A stretch of DNA of 64,000 nucleotides from Synaphobranchus kaupii (Eukaryota > Chordata > Actinopteri > Anguilliformes > Synaphobranchidae). The DNA lies in the NCBI GenBank assembly GCA_029718625.1, contig CM056379.1:51171579-51235578 (forward strand). Direction: 5' to 3'. Both the position numbers and the translations under genes were made by a program. Each line of letters begins with the position of its first letter. The stretch's first letter is position 1. Of the stretch, positions 1 through 10,459 are shown piece after piece. The notes under the pieces were generated by a model. That model was not told where the DNA came from and did not search any database. It saw only the letters and a list, made by a program, of their open reading frames with translations.

Positions 1-1875
1 GTTAGTTACATTGTCGTTAAAGCGCTCCGTTCCTATCAATTTTGTGCTGGAGGTCAGCCGCTAGCATGTCTGTTAATCTCATTAGCCTATGTCCTCTCTT
101 CAAACGAGACAGGTGTAGATATCAACATTGTCATACAAGTCCGGAGGGTGCAGTAGCCTACTCGATATCTCAATTTGTTGTCGTGACGAGGTTCATAGTT
201 TTTACTTTAGTAGTGCGCAAGTTGTAACTCAGTAGAGATTTAAGTTACTGTTACGACCCGGATCGAAGAGGCCGCAACCAACAATTTCAAACACAAATAG
301 GCCAATTACAATGTTTTTATTAAAATCTCAGTTTTTGTGGTGTCTACACACACTTCCGGTATGAGCACATCAGACAGAAGTAGTTGGCTACTCCATAAAA
401 CACGAAATAGCTTACACAACTGATATACTACAACTCAGCAAAGTAGCCATAAACTAACAAGCAGCTTACTACTAAAATGTTCCTTCTGGAAACACGGCGG
501 CATTCAAAAGACGAGAATATTCTCGCACAAAGCAAAGTTAAAACCGTCTTCCAAATGGGGAAATCACACAGAAATGCATTTAATAAATGCACATGGCGAG
601 CCACAGCAAGGAATAACCACGACAAACAATAAAGTAAGCGCTGCATACTACCTGAAACAAACACCACAATGCCACTTTAAAACACGGTTCAGGACGGCAG
701 CAAAAGCTGGCAACGTAGCCTACATACCAGAGGAAATGCGAATGAACCTCAAGCTAGAGAACTCTGAAAATACATAATATGCAACAGGTGTTTGCAATTT
801 CCAATCAAGACTCAGGTGAGCTGAAGGAAACTCGTTAGCATGCAAAAGATTTAAAGGGCCGCACTCACAAGGCAGCTTAGGGACGTAACAGTTACAACTA
901 GGCTTAGTTCTTACTTATGCACAGCTGGTGCAACTGGCCCCCCTTTTTTTTTTGTTTTAGAAATGTGATGAAATAAATACAAAATATGAATATGAAATGT
1001 ATTTTTTATGTATAAAAATATATTTGCCAGGATGCCTTGGATTAAACATGTAAAGTAAGAAGCCTTCAGTTTTATGTTCACCCTGATAATTAAAACTTTT
1101 GGAGGGAGGGCCAGTAAAATTAGTTTTGGGGCCATTAGGTTTCAGACCCACTGGCCCGATAGGGCAAAAAAATTTAACGTTGAACCCTGAGGTACGCTAA
1201 CGTTATTCACACAACGTTATTCACTGGAGCTTTCCAGATCTCAATGCTGTAAGATGATGCGGTTAGCCTCTATGACACTGATTTTCCTGTTGTAGCCCTA
1301 GACATTTAGAGAATATATGCTGATAAAAGGGCGTTTCCAAATGATGATGAGAAACGCAGTACCAGAGAGGCGTGGATCCCATTGACACGTCACATATTTC
1401 TCTTATATCGTTCAACCCATAGAGGAAAGGATTCCGGTAATTTTCATTAAGAAATGAGAAACCTCCACCTTTGTATTGAACAGCCAAGATTGGGACTACA
1501 GTCAATCACTAGCATTTTGGTGTGGCCCAATGCATAACTTATCAAATAAAATAAGTTGTTTCAGTGCTGGGTTTCCCTTTAATGAAATGGTCACTGCAAA
1601 CACGTCTCCGCTCCTTGAGAGGAGAGTGAAAGATGAGCAAACCACTCTGCCGCCTCAGACTTGATCGGCACGCTGTGTCGGCCCCCTTGTTTGAAAGCAT
1701 TTCGCTTTCCAAAAAACTATATCAATGGAAGCCAGGGGGGAATTTCACAAAGTAGAGGGGTGTACCACGAAGCAAGATTAAGGGGTTAGCAAACTAATTT
1801 AAGGGGAGGTACCGCCCATGTAAAAAAAAAAAAAATCTCTTTATCCTATCATAATGAAATTTTAAAATGATGTAC
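1..1875. other. Unassigned AT-rich sequence upstream of first transposon
   Basis: No gene was recognised here. Short open frames exist on both strands but show no family motif. The segment 1224-1302 is the reverse complement of 38211-38289 (see that entry), so part of this stretch is a dispersed repeat. Around 1740-1800 the sequence resembles the edge of a MITE but no partner end was found. Upstream exons of the WD40 gene could lie here, but none was recognised. Confidence 0.5.
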
Positions 1876-2808
1876 TAAACTCCTCAAAAAAAGTTTGGAA
1901 ATTTGTGTTTGGTCGATCATATCTCTGTTGTCACTGTATTATTAGCATTGTATCTTATATCATTGGAAAGCCTGTTCATTTCCCTGTACAATGATGTCCC
2001 ATTTATAAAGATCATGCATTTGTGGGATGAGCAGCACAGCTGATGATGTGGGTGGGGTCCCAAGTGAAATGTGCCAAATTTCCCTGTTAGTGTCAGTGAA
2101 CAGTGTATTCTCCTGTTGGTATTGACTCTATTGTTTTGAGTTGTTTGGGGGATTGGATTATTGAACTCTCTACCAGTAACAAGGAACAAACAAGACATAT
2201 TGGTAATTTTATGCTTTATTAATTGAACAGTCAGGAGCCTCAGTAGCGGGTGAACACTTGTGGGATCAGCTCGGGCGTGCTGTATGTGCTAGAGTGACCA
2301 ACGCAACCACGTTGGCTGACCTGCGACGAATCCTGGTTGATGAATGGAATGCCATCCCACACCAATGCGTGACCAGGCTAGTGATCAGCATGAGGAAGAG
2401 GTGCCAGGCTGTTGTGGCTGCGTATGGTTCTTCCACCCGCTACTGAGGCTCCTGACTGTTTGTTCAATGAATAAAGCGTAAAATTACCAATATGTCTTGT
2501 TAGTTCCTTGTTACTGATAGAGAATTCAATCATCCAATCCCCCCAAACAACTCAAAACAATAGTCAATACGAACAGGAGAATACACTGTTTGACATTGGC
2601 AGGGAAATTTGGCACATTTCACTTGGGACCCCACCCACATAATCAGCTGTGCTGCTCATCCCACAAATGCATGATCCTTACAAATGGGACATCATTGTAA
2701 AGGGAAATTAACAGGCTTTCCAATGGTATAAGACACAATGCTAATAATTCAGTGACAACAGATATGATCGACCAAACACAAATTTCCAATCTTTTTTTGA
2801 GGAGTTTA
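1876..2808. mobile_element. Fold-back Tc1-derived element with about 370-bp inverted arms
   Basis: The left arm 1876-2250 and right arm 2436-2808 are inverted copies of each other. Both outer ends read TAAACTCCTCAAAAAAAG, and both inner ends stop at the same GCGGG/CCCGC point. The outer TA fits the TA target of Tc1/mariner. The 185-bp centre carries the tail of a Tc1 transposase, whose stop codon lies inside the right arm. The right arm is therefore probably the native 3' end, and the left arm a duplicated, inverted copy of it. The element cannot be autonomous. Confidence 0.8.
2258..2446 (+). pseudogene. Tc1 transposase C-terminal remnant
   Basis: A 62-codon frame matches the C-terminus of Tc1-like DD34E transposases. 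It has the typical run LADLRRILVDEWNAIP, then the basic MRKRCQAVVAAYG segment, and ends in TRY. The N-terminal HTH and all three catalytic acidic residues are absent, so it is only a relic caught between the two arms of the fold-back element. Family assignment rests on recalled motif similarity and is fairly secure. Confidence 0.75.
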
Positions 2809-2880
2809 TATAGTAAAAAAATACCCACATTTACACATTACGCCAATCATGTTTCAGAGTTGGTTGATGATTTTGGAGTA

Positions 2881-3595
2881 CAGATCCTTTCCAAAAAATT
2901 AGAATATTATGGAAAAGTAGTTTTTTTTCCATAATTCCATTCAAAAAGTGAAACTTTCATAGATTATAGATTAATTACACACAAAGTGAAATATTTCTAG
3001 CCTTTATTTGTTTCATTTTTCATAATTTTGGCTTACAGCTCCAGAAAACCCCCAAAACAGTATTTCAAGAAATTAGAATAGTGTGTGGAAAATCAGCATT
3101 TACTTCAGTTATTTCAGAGAATGAATGTTTTAGACTGAGTGTCACACTATCATCTAATTTACTCAAAACACCTGCAAAGTTTATCTCAGTTTGGTTCAGT
3201 ATGGGGAAGACTGCAGACTTGACAATTGGCCAGAAGACCATCATTGACACCCTCCAGAAGATGGGTAAGCCACAAAAGGTCATCGCTAAGGAGGCTGGCT
3301 GTTCACAGAGTGCAGTGTCCAAGCATATCAATAGAAAGTTTAGTGGAAGGGAAAAATGTGGCAGGAGAAGGTGCACAAGCAAAAGAGATGACCGTAGGCT
3401 TCAGCGGATTGTCAAGCAAAGACGATTCCAAAATTTGACGGAGATGCAGAGGGAGTGGACTGAGGCTGGAGTCAGTGCTTCAAAAACCACCACGTACAGA
3501 CGTATCCGGGACATGGGCTACAACTGTCGGATTCCTCGAGTCAAGCCACTCCACTCATTCTCTGAAATAACTGAAGTAAATGCTGATTTTCAACA
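2881..3595 (+). mobile_element. Truncated Tc1-like transposon (left end and N-terminal gene part)
   Basis: The left end begins TA-CAGATCCTTTCC at 2879. The AT-rich sequence that follows is typical of a widespread teleost Tc1 family. The transposase start follows at 3201. A segment at about 3083-3128 (GGAAAATCAGCATTTACTTC) recurs inverted at about 3553-3595, so the coding part is cut off at about 3550 by a piece of its own left region in inverted orientation. The normal right end is missing. The element starts 72 bp after the fold-back element at 1876-2808. Confidence 0.7.
3201..3550 (+). pseudogene. Tc1-like transposase, N-terminal DNA-binding part
   Basis: The reading begins MGKTADLTIGQKTIIDTLQK and continues through a helix-turn-helix (IAKEAGCSQSAVSKHINRK), a GRRR linker, and a second HTH ending YRRIRDMGYNCRIPRVKP. 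This is the paired-like bipartite DNA-binding domain that binds the terminal repeats in Tc1 transposases. About 117 residues remain of an expected roughly 340. The catalytic DD34E domain is lost where inverted left-end sequence begins. The same frame is open upstream of the Met, but that part is terminal-repeat sequence, so ATG 3201 is preferred. Confidence 0.75.
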
Positions 3596-4097
3596 CTTGC
3601 TCCTTGTTTTGATAATATTGACAAATTGTCTAGTCAGGGAATTTTGTTTGTGGTCGTCACCATGGAGACGCATTCGCAACATATGCTCGGGAATGTCCGT
3701 TGGATCTGCAGCAACAAAGTTTACCATCGCTCTCCACTAGAGTTGAAGAAGTCTGGACTAATCCAGGACTGCAGGCAATCTTCAAAATGTCACCAGGGAA
3801 GGGAAGGAGAAGATAATGCGGGGGAGGAGTGAGGCGACGAGTGGGAAGGCTGCTTGTGTGTTGGACATCTCAGGACAACGGGGGCTATTTTTAATCAAGA
3901 CGTTTGGCTGTAGGCTATTCCACTTTAATTCACTTAATTAGTTTGATCAATGGAATGATTCTGTTGAATGTCTTTATTTGATATGTTTGTTTGTGTGTTG
4001 TGGGTCTGCCCCACTGTCCAGGTCTTTTTTGTTGTGGCTGGTGGCTACAATTGAAGTTCCCTAACGGGAAAATAAAAGTTATTCTATTCTATTCTAT
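3596..4097 (+). mobile_element. Probable LINE 3' tail with ATTCT microsatellite
   Basis: The segment ends in CTAACGGGAAAATAAAAGTT followed by (ATTCT)n at 4080-4096. This looks like the short tandem tail of teleost non-LTR retrotransposons. No reverse transcriptase reading was recovered, and the family (a Rex1-type tail is possible) is a guess. The short frames here show no motif. Confidence 0.4.
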
Positions 4098-4315
4098 ACT
4101 TGTGTAAGCAACAGCAGGCAGTGAAAAATGGCGGGACAGAAAGGAGGTGCCTAGTCTGTATACTATACACACAGAGTGGAAAAATAGGAGTAACAGGGAA
4201 ATAGGAGTAACATAACACAGGTTGCGTAAGGGCCAGCGCAAGGCAAAATAAATATGCAAATAGACAGAGGCCCCCCCAGTCTGCGATCACAGCAGCACCA
4301 CCAAATCCACCCTCG

Positions 4316-4346
<31 letters not shown>
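4316..4346. repeat. Poly-C homopolymer tract
   Basis: An uninterrupted run of 31 C residues. Length may be assembly-dependent. It makes the glycine-rich reverse-strand frame here spurious. Confidence 0.95.
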
Positions 4347-4701
4347 ATCTAGGGTTGCACCATCTCGCCCTCCCGCCAACAAAGACATCCTAGGGGGAAA
4401 CACTGTATGTGTCATGTGTATACTATATGTCTAGTCTAGCATAATACACACGACAGAGGGGTGGATTGCAGATACTCCAATCAAGTATTCAGGCTGTATT
4501 ATCATCTAATTAAAATGGAATTACAAATAACTTACTGGTTTTCTGTTTAAAGCAGTTAACCACTTTCTCTGAATTCTTCTGTCGGATATCTCCAAAAATA
4601 GTTGCAGCCAGAAAATTGTCAGAAGTGGAAAGATGGTCATATATTCCAATGCGTTGGCACACCCTAATATCTTGTGTACTTCCTGTCTCGTTGCCTCTTA
4701 G

Positions 4702-4801
4702 GATGTTGGTGGGCCCTCATGTGTGTGGGGACTCTTTGCAGATTGACCCTGTGACCAATCATATTCTGTCTGGATCCTGGAGAAAAGATAAGGCATTACA
4801 G
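4702..4801 (+). CDS. WD40-repeat protein, internal exon (first of four seen)
   Basis: The exon is bounded by a polypyrimidine acceptor (TTGCCTCTTAG, ending 4701) and a donor at 4802 (GTAATG). Base 4702 completes a codon split with an upstream exon. The next 33 codons read MLVGPHVCGDSLQIDP, then NHILSGSWRKDKALQ. The ILSGSWR...LQ pattern is the C-terminal half of a WD40 blade, and the missing IFDY appears at the start of the next exon in phase 0. This is a scaffold or interaction fold whose specific function cannot be read here. The orthologue was not identified. Upstream exons are outside the window or unrecognised. Confidence 0.8.
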
Positions 4802-4829
4802 GTAATGGCAGAAATGGAGCATCGCGAAC

Positions 4830-5043
4830 GAAGTGCGCAAAGCAAGTTCTGTCGGAGAACCTCTCGCTGTAGCCGACCATGGTCGGCTAGCAATCAATCA
4901 TGGGTCCCATACTCAACCAATCACATGCACACACCTCTAATGGATTGCCCTTTTTAAGCCAAGAATTAATTCTCTCTGTACTGCATGACTGCTGATGCGC
5001 TGCTCTTTGTTGTTTACGGCTTGTGTTAAAAGAAATTTGCTGT
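4830..5043. repeat. 214-bp dispersed repeat, intact copy
   Basis: This copy matches a second, split copy (9521-9588 plus 14048-14189) across its whole length with few differences. Landmarks are GAAGTGCGCAAAGCAAGTTC at one end and AAAAGAAATTTGCTGT at the other. It includes the short palindrome CCGACCATGGTCGG and a TTTTTAAG motif. It begins 28 bp after the exon at 4702-4801. No coding capacity and no tRNA-like promoter boxes were seen. The family was not recognised. Confidence 0.85.
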
Positions 5044-6883
5044 AATTCTGCCGCGCCCTGCTGCTGCTAGCCATGCCTAGACTAACCTAGGCTTGCCCTG
5101 CTTAAAATGTTTTGCACAGTTGTTTTTTTGCGCGGATATTCTAGCTTGTGTGCTGTTGCAAGCTCTGCTGCGTGACTGGCTTCCTATGCTTTCGTCAAGG
5201 CGGAGGTCTTCTTGGAGTTTACTAGAAGCAGATTCCTATGTCATGTAAAGCTAAGTTGACGCCAAATTCAGTATGACCATTTAAGACGTGCGGACCATCC
5301 GTGTAACCCGGTATTTATTATCCCCTTAGCTCGGTTGCTTCAATGTGTTTTTATTAAAAATTTGCCAACCGGTTGTTGCTATCATTTTGTTAGTAGCCAA
5401 CGTAGTGCTAACATTTTACATGAGCCCTTGGGAGCTACACCATCTGCTTTAAAACATTAATTGTATGTGTTTACATGGGCTACTGTGCTTTGCTGACGCC
5501 CTCCAGTAAAATGGGACTTTGGTAAAGTTACATTGTGGATGTTGGTCGATTAGCTAGGCTAACTACTTACTCGTTAGCTGATTTACTGTCAGGAGGTTAG
5601 TAAAAGCTAATACGTAATTGTGACTAATTCGGGATATTTCGCTAGTTTATACTGCTGCTTTTTTGTTGTGTTAAATGTTAGGTATTTGTATCCCGTTGGG
5701 AAACGTTATGTTGCACATTATTACAGAGAGATACTCTTGTTGTTGTAGCCTAGCTACTGCAAAATAGAACCCGGAAGCTAAACTGGAATTCTTAAGTTGG
5801 CCTATTATCGCTCATGGTGGCTAGCTCAAATGCTTTTCATTCTCTGGCAGCCTACCTTGCACACAAATACGTTTCACCTTTTCCTGTCTAACCTCCGAGC
5901 CGTAGTTTGAGACACGGGAGAACCGAAGTTGCTAATGCTGGTGTACTATTTTCCGGTTTCTGTTTTCCTTCAATCATTTCCATATCTGCCCTCACTCACA
6001 CGGACCAATCAGGACATCTTAAAAAGCTACACTACCCATGAACCCTCATTAAAGCTGCATACCCCCATTTACCATCAGACGGCTAAGCAATTATGCTGCG
6101 TTCACACCAAAAAAAAAAAAAAAGGTCGGCGGAGCAAGAGTTCCAACTTCGGGGCTGGAACGTCCGCAGTTTTATTAGACACACTACAGGCGTTCATTGA
6201 ATGACCGGAGGTCAATGGAGTTTTTAGCGCCGGTCAGATGCGCGCGCTCTAAGCATAAGCTACGTGTTATGTAACTTCAGTTGCTAAGCTAACTGAAAAC
6301 ACTACTACAAAAAATAAAAACAATAGGGCAAAGCGCCAGTTGTATAATCTATAATAATTGTCAAATCTAAAATCATTCATTCCCATGGTAGCAGTATCAT
6401 CGAGATGTATATGAACTGAAGACGGCTTGCCGGCACTGGCGGCTGCTAATACAGGGGCGCTTGGGCTCTGCCCCTCCTGAGGCATTGCATTGAATTCCCC
6501 TCCCTCCCAAAATGAATAACCAATCTATTCAGTAATAGAAATACATTATTCTATTTAGTAATAAAAAAGTAAATATGAAACTAAGTTGATTGATTTCAGT
6601 AATACAATGTGTTATATTTTAGTTCGTAGTCACCGTTTTCCAATGCGAAATGTCCCGGCTCTCTATGGCGCTTTGCGAAGATCAGTGAGTTGGCGCATGC
6701 CCAGATAGTGATCTTGGACTGAATCATTAGCTTAGCTTTAGCCAGCTCCATAGACTCCCATTAGGGCGCTGGAAATTAGCGCCCATGATTTTATTCACAA
6801 GTTGACAAAGAGGTGTCAATTGTCACTCTCCTGCAGCTGGACGTAGCTAGGATATGACATAGGCCCTATAGCCTAATCATAGG
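5044..6883. other. Intronic sequence, no gene recognised
   Basis: Part of the first visible intron. At 6086-6260 there is a GCGTTCACACCAAAA start and a segment (ATTGAATGACCGGAGGTCAATGGAG) that recurs inverted near 15045-15075, so an old repeat family is present. An A16 run lies at about 6109-6124. Nothing else could be assigned. Confidence 0.5.
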
Positions 6884-7121
6884 CAGTGGCGGCGCCAGGC
6901 CAGTGCTTAATTTCATTATGAAAATAAATAAGTAAATACTTTTAAAATCATTATATCGTTTTGACTATACGATGAATAAATATAGATGACATTTAACAAA
7001 GATGACAAACAAAGTTGCCCGATAATTCGTTCTACTCCTTGATCTTGGGACTCGCAAGAATAAACTTGAACTTGGCTAGTTGATTTTGAGCGCATCTATC
7101 TAACGTTAACTAGAGCTGAAA

Positions 7122-7500
7122 ATGGAGAATTATCTCTTCCCCAAACGACTAGGGACCTCAGAAACACCAGGGTCAGAGAAAAACGTTAACCCTGCTGTCC
7201 CCGGCGAAGTCGAAGAATAGGACAATGACAGCTAGGATATTAAGCACATTCCCATTGGCGAGGAAGATCGGGAGGAAGAAGAACCGCTGTCCCCGCCATC
7301 AGCAGGCGTAACGTTACCCCCCGCAGCACTGGGCCTGCTAATATTAGCCAGACTCCAGACGAAGGACAACCCTATTTTGCAAAAATACCCAGCTAGGAAG
7401 TGCGGAGTTAAAATGCGATTCTGTGAACGCAGCTTTTCTTGTTCATGGCGTGTAAAAAATTACATGAGGAGCAACAGCGGGGGACACTCGGAATAGCAAC
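7122..7500 (+). pseudogene. hAT-type transposase N-terminal remnant (TTF zinc finger)
   Basis: From ATG 7122 the reading starts MENYLFPKRLGTSETPGSEK and is soon interrupted by stops. In a neighbouring frame it resumes with NPILQKYPARKCG, then RSFSCSWRVKNY. The QxYPxRxxG...RSFSxSW pattern is the start of the TTF-type zinc finger found in ZMYM1-like hAT transposases and their domesticated relatives. The core DDE and dimerisation regions were not found downstream. The call rests on short recalled motifs, so confidence is moderate. Confidence 0.45.
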
Positions 7501-7928
7501 CCGGCTTTGTTGTTTATTAACTCCGGAGGACCAAGGGCTCTAGATGAGCAGCACATCTTTGATGACTTTGCCATGAACCACAACAACAGGCGCATTGTCC
7601 TGCTGTAGCCTAGTATGAGAGACGTCCATTGGTGAGTAGGCTAACAATAAATTAGATTTAGTTTAACACAGTAGGATAAACGTTAGTGCTATATGTGTAG
7701 TAACGTTGGCTATATGTGTTGGCAATGACAATAGGCCTAGGCTGTCGATAGCCTACCTGTTGATAGTATTGATCGCGTCAATGTTGGAGTTTGAGTGAGA
7801 GATTTTTTTGTCATGTTGGCAATATGTGATGATGACAGTAGACTACTTTTATGTTTCATGTTAGGTCTAGATTGGACAATTGTATTCATTTTTGTGGTGG
7901 CAGTCGCATAGCGTGTTCGGTGTTCACG

Positions 7929-7950
7929 TGTTGTTGTTGTTGTTGTTGTT
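7929..7950. repeat. (TTG)n microsatellite
   Basis: About seven perfect GTT units inside the degenerate hAT-like element. Confidence 0.9.
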
Positions 7951-8239
7951 AGTAGCCTACTATAAATAACTGGCTGACTGTTATAGTGTTATTGTACTCA
8001 CTCTGTAGTCACTTTGGATCAAAGTTCATTGTAATGACTCTGTAAGTCACTTTGAATAGAACTGCATTGAATTTCAAAACGTTTGTAAATTATAATCTAG
8101 TAGGATATAGTACGCTATGGCTGCATGCAGTTGCGTGGGCATGTGTTGCGTGATTGTGGAAATTTGAGAAGCACCCCCACGCAACGATATAGCACCACCT
8201 AAGCTACCCCAGTCAAAAATTCCTGGCGCCGCCCGTAAT

Positions 8240-9520
8240 GACAATGAAATATGGGGGGGTCGGTTGAGATGGCCCCACCTAGTTTGCCGGTTCCGCTGCT
8301 TGCCGGTTCCGTGGATTCCTATGGGAGCTGCTCATTGGCGCATGAAGCCAATTCATAGAGGCTGCCATGTTAGACTGGTGCTTTTTGGAACCAGAGCATG
8401 CGCACTGGCTAAATGTAAACGCTGCATTACTCTGCAGGAATCGTTTTCACATTTCGTATTTCTCAATGCAGCTAAAGCAAAAGCAGCGTTACATAATGGC
8501 TGGAGTCAGAATAAGTAGTTTAATAAAATAGTTTTTGCAAATTAAATTTAGAATTTGATGTGCAAGATTTATGAACAATAAGGAGCTTGCATTTTGTTTT
8601 CAACATGTGACTTATTCTTGTAAATGAGTATGGCCATAGCTTATGTGCTATCTGCAGCTAACTAAAATAAATGCTAGTGTGTGCGCATCTGCTCTGAAGC
8701 TAAAAAGTGGCATTTGTGTGCATGTTGTATAAATAAAATATTAACAGTTCTTAAAATAATAGATGTGGGTGGGAACCTGGCAAATGAAATGTGAAGCGCT
8801 ACATGTGGGAATAAAAACATAAGACAATACTTGATGAGTGGAACAAATCTAAATGTGCTAAATTTGAAAAAACTTGGGAAGACTTGAGTATTGGATTACT
8901 GCCTACGTCTTATAGCTTTAACAAAACAAACCTTTATCGTGCTCAAAGGCTCAGGAGCTCTCATGCATCGTAAAGCTGCTGCTATTAAGTTTCACCTTGC
9001 CGCTTCATATTGCATATCTGATGGATTGCTGAATATTGCAGCAAGGCTTAAGGCCTTTTCACACCAAGTCCGATGCGAATATAGAGTATAGAGTACGACA
9101 ATCCGGAAAAAGTGCATGCGTTTTTACCTACTGAAACCTTTCACACCAATGTACGATACGATTTTTTTTTAATGTTGGGTGACATTCCGAGAAGACTACA
9201 GAGAGAGAACCAAAAGAAACTGACCTGTCAAACTAGAAAAGGAGCTATGGACTCAATAGTAGCAGTGACGAAGAGTTTCTTATATATTCTCACTAAAACT
9301 AGTAAAAGACGGGGACACTGGATACATCCCATCCTCCAGAAATGAAAAGATCACAGAGAGTTCTCAAAGTTGATTCAAAGAACTTAAATTGTAGGCTACA
9401 TTGACCATTTTAAATGACCATTCCTGATCTTCAGGAGACAGCAGGTGCTCTGCTGTACACATAGTCTACTGTCACATAATGTAGTATGGCCAATGTCTGG
9501 TCCAAGATCACAGCTGTGTT
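8240..9520. other. Intronic sequence, no gene recognised
   Basis: Contains AT-rich unique-looking DNA. The phrase AAGGCCTTTTCACACCAAG near 9050 resembles a transposon terminus, but no partner end was found. Short frames show no family motif. Confidence 0.45.
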
Positions 9521-9588
9521 GAAGTGCGCAAAGCAAGTTCTGTCGGAGAACCTCTTGCTGTAGCCGACCATGGTCGGTTAGCAATCAC
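9521..9588. repeat. 214-bp dispersed repeat, second copy, left part
   Basis: This matches 4830-4897 and stops at GCAATCAC, which is duplicated on the other side of the hAT insertion (14040-14047). The remainder of the repeat resumes at 14048. Confidence 0.85.
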
Positions 9589-9803
9589 TAGGGTTGGGTA
9601 TCAAGAACCGGTTCCAAATTTCCAAGAACCGTGGATTCGATAAGACACGTGCATTTCGATTCTGCTTCGGTTCCTAACTTTAGCATATTTCAGTCACGCT
9701 CCCGAGTGAACTGCAGTGAGCATTTTACAGTCCATAAAAGTTGCACTTATCTGCCAGGACCTGCTACGCGGACCTAACTTCACGTCATTTGTTACGCAGT
9801 ATG

Positions 9804-9872
9804 TCATTACATTACATTACATTACAGGCATTTAGCAGACGCCCTTATCCAGAGCGACTTACACAACTTCTA
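9804..9872 (-). repeat. LINE/SINE 3' tail fragment
   Basis: Read on the minus strand, it is AAGTCGCTCTGGATAAG followed by GCGTCTGCTAAATG and (TAATG)n. This is the same tail seen on the SINEs at 30309-30511 and 58397-58616 and on the LINE ending at 42676. No tRNA-like head is present here. Confidence 0.7.
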
Positions 9873-9925
9873 CAAATGTCAACAAGGGCATGTGAGAAGA
9901 GACACTTCTGTTTACATCCTGGACC

Positions 9926-10238
9926 ATGGCTGACCGCAGCAAACGCTCGAAAAAGTTTGGCTTAGCTTCACTAAAAAACATAACGACACAGCAAAATGAA
10001 ACACGTGCAGTAAGAATATTTCATGCAAGGGTGGAAGCACCTTCAGTATGACAAAGCATTTACTTCAACACGGCGTGAATCTGAAGGAATGCACCATGTT
10101 CGATGTGTTGCGGTCTCCCAGCCACAGTAACGCCCCAGATACAGCCAGCGTTAACAGTAGCAACGTCTCACGCTCAGGTACAAAACAGATGAGCTGGATC
10201 CGTGTACTTTTTGGCCAATCGTTTCCCGTTTTAGAAAC
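9926..10238 (+). pseudogene. hAT transposase N-terminus with BED zinc finger, broken
   Basis: ATG 9926 opens MADRSKRSK. A frameshift follows, and from 10048 the frame reads MTKHLLQHGVNLKECTMFD. The SMTKHLLQHGVNL segment is the histidine half of a BED-type C2H2 finger common in teleost hAT transposases. The cysteine half lies between the two parts in a degraded frame. The Tc1 insertion at 10242 cuts the gene shortly after. No hAT catalytic or dimerisation domain was recognised beyond 13128. Confidence 0.65.
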
Positions 10239-10459
10239 ATACAGTGCATCCGGGAAGTATTCACAGCGCTTCACTTTTTCCACATTTTGTTCTGTTACAG
10301 CCTTATTCCAAAATTGATTAAATTCATTTTTTCCCTCAAAATTCTACACACAACACCCCATAATGACAATGTGAAAAAAGTTTTTTTGAGATTTTTGCAA
10401 ATTTATTAAAAAATAAAAAAATAAAAAATCACATGTACATAAGTATTCACAGCCTTTGC

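Larger units (their letters stand above)
6884..8234. mobile_element. Degenerate hAT-like element
   Basis: The left end reads CAGTGGCGGCGCCAGG. The right end reads CCTGGCGCCGCCCG, giving about 12 inverted bases. CAGTGGCGG is a common hAT terminus. A degenerate TTF-type zinc-finger region lies inside (7122-7500). No 8-bp target duplication could be confirmed because the right outer bases have changed. Confidence 0.5.

Noticed and set aside
4084..4348. Glycine-run frame on the minus strand
   Set aside because: Produced by the poly-C tract.
4830..5043. SINE identity for the 214-bp repeat
   Set aside because: No A/B boxes and no simple-repeat tail on either strand.
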